From: Streptomyces sp. man185
GTDB taxonomy: Bacteria > Actinomycetota > Actinomycetes > Streptomycetales > Streptomycetaceae
NCBI GenBank assembly: GCA_002551355.1
Contig: NTHE01000001.1
Location: 1 to 64,000 of the forward strand
DNA length: 64,000 nt
Direction of reading: 5' to 3'
Both the position numbers and the translations under genes were made by a program. Below the pieces are notes generated by a model that was given only the letters and a program-made list of their open reading frames with translations, ran no database searches and was not told the origin of the DNA. Below are positions 32,165-40,835 of this stretch, one piece after another (position 1 is the stretch's first letter; each line of letters begins with the position of its first letter).

Positions 32165-32734
32165 TCACAGGTGCAGAAGCATCCGGCTGTTGCCCAAGGT
32201 GTTCGGCTTCACTCGTTCGAGACCGAGGAACTCCGCGACACCCTCGTCGTAGGAACGCAGCAGCTCACTGTAGACATCGGTGTCGACCGGAGTCTCTCCG
32301 ATCTCGACGAAGCCGTGCTTCGCGAAGAAGTCCACTTCGAAGGTGAGACAGAAAACCCGCCGCACACCGAGCCATCGCGCGGTCTGCAAGAGCTTGTCCA
32401 GCACGTGATGCCCGACTCCCTCGCCCTTCGTGCGGGGGTCGACGGCGAGGGTCCGTACTTCCGCCAGGTCTTCCCACATGACATGAAGTGCGCCGCATCC
32501 GATGACCGTCGCGTCCTCGTCGCGTTCCGCGACCCAGAACTCCTGGATGTCCTCGTAAAGGGTGACGGTCGCTTTGTCGAGCAGGATGCCCCCGGACACG
32601 TACCCGTCGAGGAGTCGTCGCACCGACCCGACATCACTCGTCCTGGCCCGCCGGACGGTGATGGCGGGCTTATTTACCGACGGGTCGGTATGGAGTTCGG
32701 TATCCGGATCGTTTTGCGGCTGCTCTGAGGACAT
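32165..32734 (-). CDS. argA: short-form amino-acid N-acetyltransferase (N-acetylglutamate synthase type)
   Basis: A 189-residue GNAT enzyme that likely acetylates glutamate in the first step of arginine synthesis, as shown for the short ArgA of M. tuberculosis. GNAT features: VRRARTSDVGSVRRLL at the N-terminus, the strand EVRTLAVDPRTKGEGVGHHVL (acetyl-CoA pyrophosphate loop; cited as region), and FFAKHGF near the C-terminus. It lacks the amino-acid-kinase domain of E. coli ArgA, so it should not be feedback-inhibited in the same way. It lies 9 nt downstream of the BlaI-type regulator. Confidence 0.8.
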   Translation of the reverse strand: MSSEQPQNDPDTELHTDPSVNKPAITVRRARTSDVGSVRRLLDGYVSGGILLDKATVTLYEDIQEFWVAERDEDATVIGCGALHVMWEDLAEVRTLAVDPRTKGEGVGHHVLDKLLQTARWLGVRRVFCLTFEVDFFAKHGFVEIGETPVDTDVYSELLRSYDEGVAEFLGLERVKPNTLGNSRMLLHL

Positions 32735-32743
32735 GCCCCGACG

Positions 32744-33226
32744 CTATCGCCCGCTCTCCGGCGTCGCGTCATCGGTCGGTGCGTCATCTCCGGCGGAGTC
32801 GGAGGTCGGTTCCGCGGGGGTGCCGGGGGTGGTTTCGGCAGAGATGCCGGGGGTGGTTTCCACGGGATTGGGGGAAACCATACGAACAGCGTCCTGCAGT
32901 GCTTCGCGCTGCTCCGCGGACATCATGCCGAAGAACGCGACAAGTGCGGCGGCGGGGTTGTCACTGTGTGACCAGGCTTCGTTCATCAGTGCGGCCGAGT
33001 AGGCGGCCCTGGTGGAGACGGCCGTATATCGATAGGCCCGGCCGTCGACTTCCCTGCGCACCCAGCCCTTCTGATGGAGATTGTCCATTACCGTCATCAC
33101 GGTCGTGTAGGCGATGGACCGTTCCTGCTGAAGGTCCTCAAGGACTTCCCGCACCGTGACCGGTCGGTTCCATTGCCAGACACGCGTCATCACGGCGTCT
33201 TCGAGGTCTCCCAATTGACGGGGCAC
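32744..33226 (-). CDS. BlaI/MecI-family transcriptional repressor
   Basis: A 160-residue winged-helix repressor of the penicillinase-repressor family. The DNA-binding part is clear (LGDLEDAVMTRVWQW, VREVLEDLQQERSIAYTTVMTVM, LHQKGWVRREVDGRAYRY), followed by a helical dimerisation part with SAEQREALQ and a Pro/Thr/Asp-rich tail (about 125-160) encoded by short tandem repeats. No BlaR/MecR sensor protease is adjacent. The GTG at 33226 follows TAAAGT by 6 nt, so the message is probably leaderless, and the -10 lies inside the short palindrome CACT-aa-AGTG, a likely self-operator. Confidence 0.9.
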   Translation of the reverse strand: MPRQLGDLEDAVMTRVWQWNRPVTVREVLEDLQQERSIAYTTVMTVMDNLHQKGWVRREVDGRAYRYTAVSTRAAYSAALMNEAWSHSDNPAAALVAFFGMMSAEQREALQDAVRMVSPNPVETTPGISAETTPGTPAEPTSDSAGDDAPTDDATPESGR

Positions 33227-33231
33227 GGGAT

Positions 33232-33241
33232 CACTTTAGTG
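33232..33241 (-). promoter_or_regulatory. leaderless promoter with overlapping self-operator of the BlaI-type gene
   Basis: TAAAGT (33238-33233, minus) stands 6 nt before the GTG at 33226. The palindrome CACT-tt-AGTG covers the -10. BlaI-family repressors bind short dyads over their own promoters. Confidence 0.5.
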
Positions 33242-33274
33242 CTAGATGTCCCGAATGTTCTGCTCTTTACCCAG

Positions 33275-33307
33275 CAAAAAGCGCACGGCTCTCACGAGTC
33301 GTGCGCT
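33275..33307 (-). terminator. rho-independent terminator after the 59-residue membrane protein gene
   Basis: On the minus strand, AGCGCACG (33307-33300) pairs with CGTGCGCT (33287-33280) and is followed directly by TTTTTG. This is a textbook stem plus U-run, rare in this genome. Confidence 0.85.
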
Positions 33308-33377
33308 GCGGGGGCGCGCCGGGGAGACGCGGGGCGGCGGGCCGGGAAGATACCGGGCGGACGGGCCGCTTGCGCGG

Positions 33378-33557
33378 TCAGACGTTCTCCGGACGAGCGG
33401 TCTGCTTTGCGGATTCCGCGCGGGCGATCGCCGCGTCCACCGCACCGTCCTCCTTGGCCTTGTTCGGACCACCTTGGCTCTTGACGATGATCACGATCAG
33501 GGAGACGAAGAAGACGGCCATCACCACGGGCGGCACGAGCGCGGATACATAGTCCAT
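33378..33557 (-). CDS. small single-pass membrane protein
   Basis: A 59-residue protein: one N-terminal transmembrane helix (about 6-27, LVPPVVMAVFFVSLIVIIV) and a charged cytosolic tail (KSQGGPNKAKEDGAVDAAI). It is conserved at this place in Streptomyces as far as I recall, with no known role. TACTCT lies 7 nt before the ATG and there is no ribosome binding site, so a leaderless message is likely. A U-run terminator follows, so it is probably its own transcript. Confidence 0.72.
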   Translation of the reverse strand: MDYVSALVPPVVMAVFFVSLIVIIVKSQGGPNKAKEDGAVDAAIARAESAKQTARPENV

Positions 33558-33639
33558 GCCGTCCAGAGTAGCGAGCCCGCAACGGCCCGACGCGGCGACC
33601 TCCCGGCGGAGGCCGCCGCGTCGGATGTCACCGGAAGGG

Positions 33640-34254
33640 TCAGCCGGCCGCCCGCTCCTCGGACGGAGGCGGCGTCGGCCGGCGGCGCGGCGGGAAGACC
33701 TCGGAGGGCTTGGGCATCGGGCGGTCGCCGGGCTTCTGCGGGTGGCTCGGGGCGGCCGGGGGCCTGGGCCGGTCCGGTTCCCGGGCGGCGGCGCGCCCGC
33801 CTGGCAGGGCCAGCAGTCGGCTGCGGGGGCCGGGGGCCGCGAGCCCGGCGGAGCGGCCGGCCAGCCGGGCCCGTACGGATCGCTCGGCGAGCACCTGACA
33901 GCGCTCCAGGAGGGCAGCCGCGAGCGGCCCTCCGCGCAGGGCCCGCAGAGCGGCCAGATCGTCCGGGCGGGGGTCGTAGCCGGCCGCCAGGGCGTCCTGG
34001 AGCAGCTCCAGATAGCCGGTGGCGGAGCCGGGGAGGGCATTGCGGTAGCGGGCGAGGTCGGCGAGGAGGAACGCTCGCAGCCGACCCGCCTCGCCGACCG
34101 CCTCGTCCACGGAGCCCGCGAGCCGCAGGCAGTCCTGGACGTCCTCGTCGGACAGGGGCGTGGGGTGGAGGGCGATGGCGAGGGCACGTCGGAGCACCCG
34201 CAGCTCGTCCGCGCTGAACGCCATGCCGCCTCGTGAACCGTAGGGCGTGGGCAT
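33640..34254 (-). CDS. conserved helical protein of unknown function
   Basis: A 204-residue protein from the ATG at 34254, or 194 from the ATG at 34224, which has GAGG upstream. TATTGT 6 nt before 34254 favours a leaderless start there. Residues 12-115 are predicted helical with many Leu/Ala/Arg (FSADELRVLRRALAIAL, LSDEDVQDCLRLAG). The last 80 residues are Pro/Arg-rich and probably disordered. No catalytic motif is visible. An A+T-rich inverted repeat lies just upstream. Confidence 0.68.
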   Translation of the reverse strand: MPTPYGSRGGMAFSADELRVLRRALAIALHPTPLSDEDVQDCLRLAGSVDEAVGEAGRLRAFLLADLARYRNALPGSATGYLELLQDALAAGYDPRPDDLAALRALRGGPLAAALLERCQVLAERSVRARLAGRSAGLAAPGPRSRLLALPGGRAAAREPDRPRPPAAPSHPQKPGDRPMPKPSEVFPPRRRPTPPPSEERAAG

Positions 34255-34271
34255 AGCGCGACAATACGTGC

Positions 34272-34292
34272 TAAATGGACAAAATCCGTTTA
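34272..34292. promoter_or_regulatory. A+T-rich inverted repeat upstream of the 204-residue protein gene
   Basis: taaatgga (34272-34279) and tccgttta (34285-34292) pair with one mismatch across caaaa. It stands 18 nt before the ATG at 34254. It looks like an operator in a region otherwise above 70 percent G+C, but no regulator is known to me. Confidence 0.4.
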
Positions 34293-34384
34293 ACTGGTCG
34301 TCGGTGGCGCGGCGCGCCCGGACGGTCCCTCGGCCCCGCCGTCGGCCGTTCCCGCAGGTACGCCGGGCCCCGCGGCGCGCCGCC

Positions 34385-35182
34385 CTACGAGCGGGACACG
34401 TTCCGCTCGTACACCAGGCGCAGCCCGATGAGCGTCAGCCACGGCTCGTGCTCGTCGATGACCGAGGACTCCCCCAACACCATCGGAGCAAGGCCGCCCG
34501 TCGCGATGACGGTGACATCGTCCGGGTCGGCGGCCAGCTCCTTCTTCATCCGGGCCACCACCCCGTCGACCTGGCCGGCGAAGCCGTAGATGATGCCGGA
34601 CTGCATGGCCTCGACGGTGTTCTTGCCGATCACGCTGCGCGGCCGGGCCAGCTCGATCTTGCGGAGCTGGGCGCCCCGGACGCCGAGCGCCTCGACCGAG
34701 ATCTCGATGCCGGGGGCGATCACCCCGCCCGCGTACTCGCCGCGCGGGGAGACCGCGTCGAAGGTGGTGGCGGTGCCGAAGTCGACGACGATCGCCGGGC
34801 CCCCGTACAGCTCGACGGCGGCGACCGCGTTGATGATGCGGTCCGCGCCGACCTCCTTGGGGTTGTCCATCAGGATCGGCACGCCCGTCTTGACGCCCGG
34901 CTCGACCAGCACGGCGGGGACGTCGCCGTAGTAGCGGCGGGTGACCTCGCGGAGCTCGTGCAGGACCGAGGGGACGGTGGCGCAGATCGCGATGCCCTCG
35001 ATGCCGTCGCCCAGCTCCATACCGAGCAGCGGGTGCATGCCCATCAGGCCCTGGAGCAGGACGGCCAGCTCGTCGGCGGTGCGCCGGGCGTCGGTGGAGA
35101 TCCGCCAGTGCTCGACGATCTCCTCGCCGTCGAAGAGGCCGAGGACCGTGTGCGTGTTGCCGACGTCGATGGTGAGCAGCAT
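34385..35182 (-). CDS. coaX: type III pantothenate kinase
   Basis: CoaX phosphorylates pantothenate, the first step from pantothenate to CoA. This form needs a monovalent cation and is not inhibited by CoA. The 265-residue protein shows the ASKHA motifs: PHOSPHATE-1 TIDVGNTHTVLG, the pantothenate/dimer motif GADRIINA, PHOSPHATE-2 VVDFGTATTFD, and GGVIAPGI. Its ATG overlaps the nadC stop by one base (TGATG). It is last in the panC-nadB-nadC-coaX operon, so pantothenate made by PanC is used by its own operon product. Confidence 0.95.
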   Translation of the reverse strand: MLLTIDVGNTHTVLGLFDGEEIVEHWRISTDARRTADELAVLLQGLMGMHPLLGMELGDGIEGIAICATVPSVLHELREVTRRYYGDVPAVLVEPGVKTGVPILMDNPKEVGADRIINAVAAVELYGGPAIVVDFGTATTFDAVSPRGEYAGGVIAPGIEISVEALGVRGAQLRKIELARPRSVIGKNTVEAMQSGIIYGFAGQVDGVVARMKKELAADPDDVTVIATGGLAPMVLGESSVIDEHEPWLTLIGLRLVYERNVSRS

Positions 35183-36246
35183 CAGGCGTCGGCCCCGTCC
35201 CCGGCGGAGGAGGCGTCGCGGAAGTCCAGGCCGATGTCGAGGATCGGCGAGGAGTGGGTGAGCGCCCCGACCGCGAGATAGTCGACGCCCGCGTCCGCGT
35301 AGGCGCGGGCCGAGTCGAGGGTGAGGCGGCCCGACGACTCCAGGATCGCCCGCCCGTCGACCAGGGCCACCGCCTCGGCGGTCTCGGCCGGGGTGAAGTT
35401 GTCCAGCAGGATCAGGTCGACGCCCGCGTCCAGCACCTCGCGGACCTGGTCCATCGTGTCGACCTCGACCTCGATGGGCAGCTCCGGGAACTCGGCGCGG
35501 ACCCGCTTGAACGCCTCGGCGACGCCGCCCGCCGCGATCACGTGGTTGTCCTTGACCAGCGCCGCGTCGGAGAGCGACATCCGGTGGTTGACGCCGCCGC
35601 CGCAGCGCACCGCGTACTTCTCCAGCGCGCGCAGGCCCGCCGTCGTCTTACGGGTGTCGCGGACCTCGGCCCTGGAGCCCTCCAGTACGTCCGCCCAGGC
35701 GCGGGTGGCGGTCGCGATGCCGGAGAGGCGGCAGAGCAGGTTCAGTGCGCTGCGCTCGCCGGTCAGGAGGTCGCGGGTGCGGGTGGTGACGGTCAGCAGC
35801 TTCTGGCCGGGGACGATCCGGTCGCCGTCCTCGACGTGCCGCTCGACCTCGAACTCCTCGGTGCAGACGATCGACAGGACCGCCTCAGCGACCCGGAGCC
35901 CGGCGACCACGCCAGCCTCGCGTGCCGTGAAGTCACCGGTGATCACGGCGTCCTCGGGGACGGTCGCCACGGTCGTGACGTCCACCCCGCCGTCGAGGTC
36001 CTCCTCGATCGCCACATGGGCGACGTCCTCGACCTGTACGGGGTCGAGCCCCGCCTGGGCCAGCAGCAGGGCGAGCGCGGGGTCCAGGCCGCACTCCAGG
36101 GCTTCGGGGTCGAATCCGTCGTCACCGCCGCAGCCGCAGCCGTCGCCGCAGCCGCCCCCCGAGGCCTGTGACGGGGCGGGCGCGCCGACGCTGATCAGCG
36201 GAACGTCCACGGGTGTGGGGCGCGGATTCTCTTCGGGCGTGCTCAC
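35182..36246 (-). CDS. nadC: nicotinate-nucleotide pyrophosphorylase (quinolinate phosphoribosyltransferase)
   Basis: NadC turns quinolinate and PRPP into nicotinate mononucleotide, pyrophosphate and CO2 in de novo NAD synthesis. The protein is 354 residues. The catalytic core (about 55-345) shows DVTT, RDTRKTTAGLR, GGGVNHRMSL, DNH and LLDNF. The first 50 residues are an extra segment with a Gly/Cys cluster (GGGCGDGCGCGG, Cys 33, 37, 39), absent from typical NadC. The GTG at 36246 has GAGGAG 9 nt upstream. It is coupled to coaX. Confidence 0.94.
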   Translation of the reverse strand: MSTPEENPRPTPVDVPLISVGAPAPSQASGGGCGDGCGCGGDDGFDPEALECGLDPALALLLAQAGLDPVQVEDVAHVAIEEDLDGGVDVTTVATVPEDAVITGDFTAREAGVVAGLRVAEAVLSIVCTEEFEVERHVEDGDRIVPGQKLLTVTTRTRDLLTGERSALNLLCRLSGIATATRAWADVLEGSRAEVRDTRKTTAGLRALEKYAVRCGGGVNHRMSLSDAALVKDNHVIAAGGVAEAFKRVRAEFPELPIEVEVDTMDQVREVLDAGVDLILLDNFTPAETAEAVALVDGRAILESSGRLTLDSARAYADAGVDYLAVGALTHSSPILDIGLDFRDASSAGDGADA

Positions 36247-36341
36247 GGTGACGGCTCCTCGGGGGCGTGGCGGGTGGTACTTCGCGTGGTGTCGGCGCCG
36301 CCCTGGGGTGTGCGGCGGAGCTGCTGCTTCCAGCAGTGTGC

Positions 36342-38036
36342 TCAATCCGACGGGCGTACGGGCGGGAATGCGGCGGTCTCCGTGCGGTGGACGACCGGGG
36401 TGCGGTCCGGCGCGATGCGGACGACCAGGTGGCGGCGGCCGTGGGCGTCGTCGCGGTCGGGCCGGTCCTCGCGCCAGTGGCAGCCGCGGGTCTCCTCGCG
36501 TTCCCGGGCGGCGGCGACCAGGACCCGGGAGACCAGGAGCAGGTTGGTGACCTCCCAGGCTTCGACCCCGGGGACGACGGCCTTGGAGACCCTGGGCCCG
36601 TCCGCGTCGGCGGCGGCCTCGCGGTGGAGGGACTCCAGCTCCTCGGCGGCGGCGGCCAGGGAGGCGGCGGAGCGCAGGACCCCGGCGCCCCGGGTCATGG
36701 TGCGCTGGATCGCCGTTCGGGCCTCGGGGGCCAGCAGCGGGGCCGGGTCGTCAAACGCCCCGGGGTCGTTCGCCGGTTCGGTGCGGGGCGGGCGGACCTC
36801 GGCGATGTCGGCGGCGATGCGCTCGGAGAAGACCAGGCCCTCCAGGAGGGAGTTGGACGCCAGCCTGTTGGCCCCGTGCACCCCGGTGCAGGCGACCTCG
36901 CCGCAGGCGTACAGGCCGGGGACGGTCGTGCGCCCCCGCAGGTCGGTGCGGACGCCGCCGGAGGCGTAGTGCGCGGCCGGGGCGACCGGGATCGGCTCGG
37001 TCACCGGGTCGATGCCGTGCGACCGGCAGGCGGCCAGGATGGTGGGGAAGCGCTGCTCCCACATGGCCGCACCGAAGTGCCGGGCGTCCAGATACATGTG
37101 CTCGGCGCCTTGGTCGAGCATCCGGCGGGTGATGGCCTTGGCGACGATGTCGCGCGGGGCCAGCTCGGCCAGCTCGTGCTGCCCGAGCATGAAGCGGACG
37201 CCGTCGCCGTCGACGAGGTGCGCGCCCTCGCCCCGTACGGCCTCGGAGACCAGCGGCTGCTGGCCCTCGGAGTCCGCGCCGAGGAACAGGACGGTGGGGT
37301 GGAACTGGACGAACTCCAGGTCGGAGACCTCAGCCCCGGCCCGCAGCGCGAGCGCCACGCCGTCGCCGGTGGAGACGGAGGGGTTGGTGGTGGCGGAGAA
37401 GACCTGGCCCATGCCGCCGGTGGCGAGGACCACCGAGGGGGCCCGGACCGCGCCGACGCCGTCGTGCTGGCCCTCGCCCATGACATGCAGCGAGACGCCC
37501 GCCGTACGGCCTTCGGCGTCGGTGAGCAGGTCCAGGACGAGCGCGTTCTCGATGGTGTGCAGGGCGGCCTCGCGGACCGCCTCGACCAGGGCACGGGAGA
37601 TCTCCGCGCCGGTCGCGTCACCGCCCGCGTGGGCGATGCGGCGGCGGTGGTGGCCGCCCTCGCGGGTCAGCGCTATGTCGCCGCTGTCGGTGGTGTCGAA
37701 GTGCGCCCCGGTGGTGATCAGCCGGCGTACGGCGTCGGGGCCCTCGGTGACCAGGGTGCGCACGGCCTCCTCGTCGCAGAGGCCCGCGCCCGCGACGAGG
37801 GTGTCGTCGAGGTGCTGCTCGGGGGTGTCTCCCTCGCCGAGCGCGGCGGCGATGCCGCCCTGGGCCCAGCGGGTCGAGCCGTCGTCGAGGCGGGCCTTGG
37901 TGACGACGACGGTGTCCAGGCCGGCCGCGGCGCAGCGCAGCGCCGTGGTGAGCCCGGCGACGCCGGAGCCGACCACCACGACGTCCGCGTCGATGGCCCA
38001 GCCGGGGGCGGGGGCGGTCAGCCGTATTCCGGTCAC
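36342..38036 (-). CDS. nadB: L-aspartate oxidase
   Basis: NadB oxidises aspartate to iminoaspartate, first step of de novo NAD synthesis. The 564-residue flavoprotein has the FAD motif [15 protein letters not shown] (18-32), the active-site region [30 protein letters not shown] near 385-405, and the C-terminal helical domain. NadA, which would take the product, is not in the window. Its ATG overlaps the panC stop by 4 nt (ATGA), and nadC follows after 95 nt. Confidence 0.95.
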   Translation of the reverse strand: MTGIRLTAPAPGWAIDADVVVVGSGVAGLTTALRCAAAGLDTVVVTKARLDDGSTRWAQGGIAAALGEGDTPEQHLDDTLVAGAGLCDEEAVRTLVTEGPDAVRRLITTGAHFDTTDSGDIALTREGGHHRRRIAHAGGDATGAEISRALVEAVREAALHTIENALVLDLLTDAEGRTAGVSLHVMGEGQHDGVGAVRAPSVVLATGGMGQVFSATTNPSVSTGDGVALALRAGAEVSDLEFVQFHPTVLFLGADSEGQQPLVSEAVRGEGAHLVDGDGVRFMLGQHELAELAPRDIVAKAITRRMLDQGAEHMYLDARHFGAAMWEQRFPTILAACRSHGIDPVTEPIPVAPAAHYASGGVRTDLRGRTTVPGLYACGEVACTGVHGANRLASNSLLEGLVFSERIAADIAEVRPPRTEPANDPGAFDDPAPLLAPEARTAIQRTMTRGAGVLRSAASLAAAAEELESLHREAAADADGPRVSKAVVPGVEAWEVTNLLLVSRVLVAAAREREETRGCHWREDRPDRDDAHGRRHLVVRIAPDRTPVVHRTETAAFPPVRPSD

Positions 38037-39052
38037 GTCAGGGCTCCGAAGGTGAGGGGGATGTTGTCGATGAGGCGGGTGTCCCCGACCCGGGCCGCGA
38101 CGGCGAGGATCGCCTCCCCGCTCTCGCGGTCGTCCGGGATCTCGGTGAAGTCCGCCGGGTCCACCAGGGCCAGGTAGTCCAGGGTGAGCGGAATCCGGTC
38201 CCGGGCGGCGGCCTCGTCCAGGATCGTCCGGGCGGCGGCGCGGACGGCGGCGGGCGCCCCGTTGGGCCGGGCCAGCGCGACGGCCTGGGCGTCGGCGGCG
38301 GCGCGGGCCTCGCCGAGCCGGTTGAGCCCGGCGGCCCGGTCGCCGCCGGGCGTGGTGGCCTTGGCCCGCTCGTGCAGGGCTTGCTGGGCGGCGAGCCGGT
38401 CCTGGGCCGCGAACAGGGCGCGGGGCAGGGCGAGGGCGGTGTGCCGCTCCTGCGGGGAGAGGAAGCGGTTGCGGCTGGAGAGCGCCAGGCCGTCCGCGTC
38501 CCGGACGGTGGGGACGCCGGTGATCCGGACGCCGAAATTCAGGTCCCGGACCATGCGGCGGATCAGGGCGAGCTGCTGGGCGTCCTTCTGACCGTAGAAC
38601 GCGTTGTCGGGGCGGGTGAGGTGGAGGAGCTTGGCGACGACGGTCAGCATCCCGTCGAAGTGCCCGGGGCGGGCCGCGCCTTCGAGGCGCTCGCCCATGG
38701 GGCCGGCGGTGATCCGGACCTGGGGCTCGCCGCCCGGATAGACCTCGTCCACACCGGGGGCGAAGACCGCGTCGGCCCCCGCCGCCGCGGCGATCTCCAG
38801 GTCGGCGTCCAGGGTGCGCGGATAGCGGTCCAGGTCGGCGGCCTCGCCGAACTGGAGCGGGTTCACGAAGACGGTGGCCACGACCTGTCCGTCCGCACCG
38901 GCCGCTTCGCGGGCCGCGCGGATCAGGGTGGCGTGGCCCTCGTGGAGCGCGCCCATCGTCATGACGACGGCCCGCTCGGCCCCGGCGGGGCGGGACAGCG
39001 CGTCCAGCTCGGCGGCGGTGCGCAGGAGGGCGGTCCTCGCCGTGCGCGTCAT
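38033..39052 (-). CDS. panC: pantothenate synthetase (pantoate-beta-alanine ligase)
   Basis: PanC joins pantoate and beta-alanine with ATP. The 339-residue protein has the adenylate-forming motifs [14 protein letters not shown] (HxGH), [15 protein letters not shown] and LSSRNRFLS. The ATG at 39052 has GGGGGAGG 6 nt upstream and overlaps by ATGA with the end of a 34-codon ORF. The protein is a little longer than E. coli PanC owing to an Ala/Arg/Gly-rich insertion near 235-270. Confidence 0.95.
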   Translation of the reverse strand: MTRTARTALLRTAAELDALSRPAGAERAVVMTMGALHEGHATLIRAAREAAGADGQVVATVFVNPLQFGEAADLDRYPRTLDADLEIAAAAGADAVFAPGVDEVYPGGEPQVRITAGPMGERLEGAARPGHFDGMLTVVAKLLHLTRPDNAFYGQKDAQQLALIRRMVRDLNFGVRITGVPTVRDADGLALSSRNRFLSPQERHTALALPRALFAAQDRLAAQQALHERAKATTPGGDRAAGLNRLGEARAAADAQAVALARPNGAPAAVRAAARTILDEAAARDRIPLTLDYLALVDPADFTEIPDDRESGEAILAVAARVGDTRLIDNIPLTFGALT

Positions 39053-39153
39053 CGGGCCTCCCCCGCTCCCGTACAGCCGATGGTCGTCCGGCCGGCGATC
39101 GTCCCGCCGGTGACTGTCCGGCTGGTGACTGTGCCGCTGGTGATCGTCGTCAT
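39049..39153 (-). CDS. candidate 34-codon coupled ORF between the Rossmann gene and panC
   Basis: The ATG at 39153 overlaps the stop of the upstream gene (ATGA) and the TGA at 39051-39049 overlaps the panC ATG (ATGA). The peptide is Thr/Gly-rich with a repeated T-I/V-T-S-G-T / R-T-V-T-G-G-T pattern (starts [11 protein letters not shown], ends GEAR). A GGGGGAG site 5-6 nt before the ATG copies the site before panC, which suggests a tandem duplication of the panC start segment. It may be a translated leader that carries ribosomes to panC rather than a functional peptide. Confidence 0.5.
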   Translation of the reverse strand: MTTITSGTVTSRTVTGGTIAGRTTIGCTGAGEAR

Positions 39154-40100
39154 CGGGTCTCCCCCGCTCCGGGGCCGCCGGGGCGGCGCTCCTGGTCGGC
39201 CAGGACGACGAGCAGGTCCTCGGCCAGCTCGGCCTTGAGCAGGCCGTGGGCGAGCGCCCGGTCGGCCGTGGCGCGGGCCATCGCGAGATACCCGGCCACC
39301 GCCTGCGGGGCATGGGCGCGCAACTCGCCGACGTGGGCGGCGACCGTGCCCGCGTCGCCGCGCGCGACCGGGCCGGTCAGCGCGGCGTCACCGGAGCGCA
39401 GGGCGTTGTCCAGGGCCGCGCCGAGCAGCGGGCCGAGCATCCGGTCGGGGGCGGCGACCCCGGCCTTGGTCAGCAGCTCCATCGACTGGGCGACCAGGGT
39501 CACCAGGTGGTTCGCGCCCAGCGCGAGGGCCGCGTGGTAGAGCGGGCGGGACTCCTCGGCGATCCACTCGGGCTCGCCGCCCATCTCGATGACCAGGGCC
39601 TCGGCCGCGAGCCGCAGCTCCTCGGGGGCGGTGACGCCGAAGGAGCAGCCCGCGAGCCGCTGGACGTCGACGGCGGTGCCGGTGAACGTCATCGCGGGGT
39701 GCAGCGCGAGCGGCAGGGCCCCGGCCCGCAGCGCGGGCTCCAGCACGCGCGTCCCGTACCGCCCGGAGGTGTGGACGAGGAGCTGGCCGGGGCGTACGGC
39801 GCCGGTCTCGACGAGGCCCTCGACCAGCGTGGGCAGCACGTCGTCGGGGACGGTCAGGAGCACCAGCTCGGCGCGGGCCAGCACCTCGGCGGGCTCCACC
39901 ACGGGCACGTCGGGGAGCAGGGCCGCGGCACGGCGGCGGGAGGCGTCGGAGACGCCGGACACGGCGACCGGGCGGTGTCCCGCGAGCTGCAGCGAGGCGG
40001 CGAGGGCGGGTCCGACCCGGCCGGCGCCGACGACGCCGACCGTGAGACGGGCGGGCCGGTCCCTCGCGTCGAGGGGTTCCTTCGAAACTGATGGGTTCAC
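39150..40100 (-). CDS. Rossmann-like / DUF2520 family protein
   Basis: A 316-residue NAD(P)-binding protein. The Rossmann motif [13 protein letters not shown] is at about 24-36, then [39 protein letters not shown], and a helical C-terminal DUF2520 domain ([16 protein letters not shown]). The layout is like ProC and ketopantoate reductase. In actinobacteria it is regularly fused or adjacent to panC, so a ketopantoate-reductase-type role in pantothenate synthesis has been suggested, though not shown here. The GTG at 40100 has GGAAGG 10 nt upstream and starts the operon. Confidence 0.85.
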   Translation of the reverse strand: MNPSVSKEPLDARDRPARLTVGVVGAGRVGPALAASLQLAGHRPVAVSGVSDASRRRAAALLPDVPVVEPAEVLARAELVLLTVPDDVLPTLVEGLVETGAVRPGQLLVHTSGRYGTRVLEPALRAGALPLALHPAMTFTGTAVDVQRLAGCSFGVTAPEELRLAAEALVIEMGGEPEWIAEESRPLYHAALALGANHLVTLVAQSMELLTKAGVAAPDRMLGPLLGAALDNALRSGDAALTGPVARGDAGTVAAHVGELRAHAPQAVAGYLAMARATADRALAHGLLKAELAEDLLVVLADQERRPGGPGAGETR

Positions 40101-40269
40101 GTGGCGATGGCCTTCCGTTCCAGTCCGCGGGGGGTACCGGACGATTTCTCTGCATGCTACGCCAGCGTTTCGGGCAAGCACCCTCCACTGCCCACAGCCT
40201 GTGGATAACTTTGCGGACGGGCCGGAACGGCGTGGGCGCGCCGGCTGAAGTCCGGGTGATGATCGTCCC

Positions 40270-40735
40270 ATGGCGACGATGGATGAGCAGGAGCAGCGGC
40301 GGCGCAGGCTGACCGCGTGGCGGGGGTCGCGGCGGGTGCCGGCCCGGGTGGGCGCGGACGGCACGCTGGGCGAGCGGCTGGCGGCGCCGGCCGCCGACGC
40401 CTCCTCCGTACACGATCCGGACGACTGGACCGATGTGTACGGGGGCGGGGTCGTCGCCGATCTGGAGCGGCGGGTGGCCCGGCTGCTGGGGATGGAGGCG
40501 GCGGCGTTCTTCCCGACCGGGACGATGACCCAGCAGGTCGCGCTGCGGTGCTGGGCAGGGCGCACGGGCGACGCGGCGGTGGCGCTGCATCCTTCCCCGA
40601 GCTCTTCATGAGCAGGGGAGACCCCATTGCCGCCCGGAGGTGCACGAGGGCGGTGCGCTGGGGGAGGTGAGCGGGCTGCGCACGGTGCATCCGACGTCCG
40701 GGCCGAGGCTGCCGAGCGCCGAGGAGGTCCGGGCC
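40270..40735 (+). pseudogene. truncated and frameshifted threonine aldolase-like gene (beta-eliminating lyase family)
   Basis: Residues 1-107 from the ATG at 40270 read as the N-terminus of an aminotransferase-fold lyase (VHDPDDWTDVYGGGVVADLERRV region, AAAFFPTGTMTQQVALRCW). The frame then meets TGA after a palindromic insert at 40594-40619. The homology resumes one frame over (EVHEGGALGEVSGLRTVHPT) at 40637 and stops near 40730, where a dispersed repeat begins. The PLP-lysine half is missing, so no active enzyme is possible. The family assignment is from memory of Streptomyces sequences. Confidence 0.8.
40594..40619. repeat. short palindromic element inside the threonine aldolase-like pseudogene
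   Basis: TCCCC-GA-GCTC and GAGC-A-GGGGA form a hairpin with a TTCAT loop. Its position at the exact frameshift suggests that insertion of an element of about 31 nt broke the gene. Similar TCCCCGAGCTC...GAGCAGGGGA hairpins are familiar to me from Streptomyces intergenic regions. Confidence 0.6.
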
Positions 40736-40747
40736 CCCCGACCTCGG

Positions 40748-40775
40748 GGTTCCGTCCTCAAACGCCGGACGGGCT
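40748..40775. repeat. 28-bp dispersed repeat (copy 3)
   Basis: ggttccgtcctcaaacgccg then gacgggct: it is identical to the complement of 16912-16939 and differs from 17010-17037 by one base. Direct repeat with 40808-40835. Confidence 0.85.
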
Positions 40776-40807
40776 GGAGATGCCGGGGCCCCGTCCGATC
40801 ACCGGCC

Positions 40808-40835
40808 CCCGCTCCTCAAGCGCCGGACGGGCTGG
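40808..40835. repeat. 28-bp dispersed repeat (copy 4, partly diverged)
   Basis: The 3' 19 bases (ctcaagcgccggacgggct) match copies 1-3; the 5' end is diverged. On the minus strand it supplies the last codons and the TGA stop of the small gene at 40816-40992. Confidence 0.8.
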
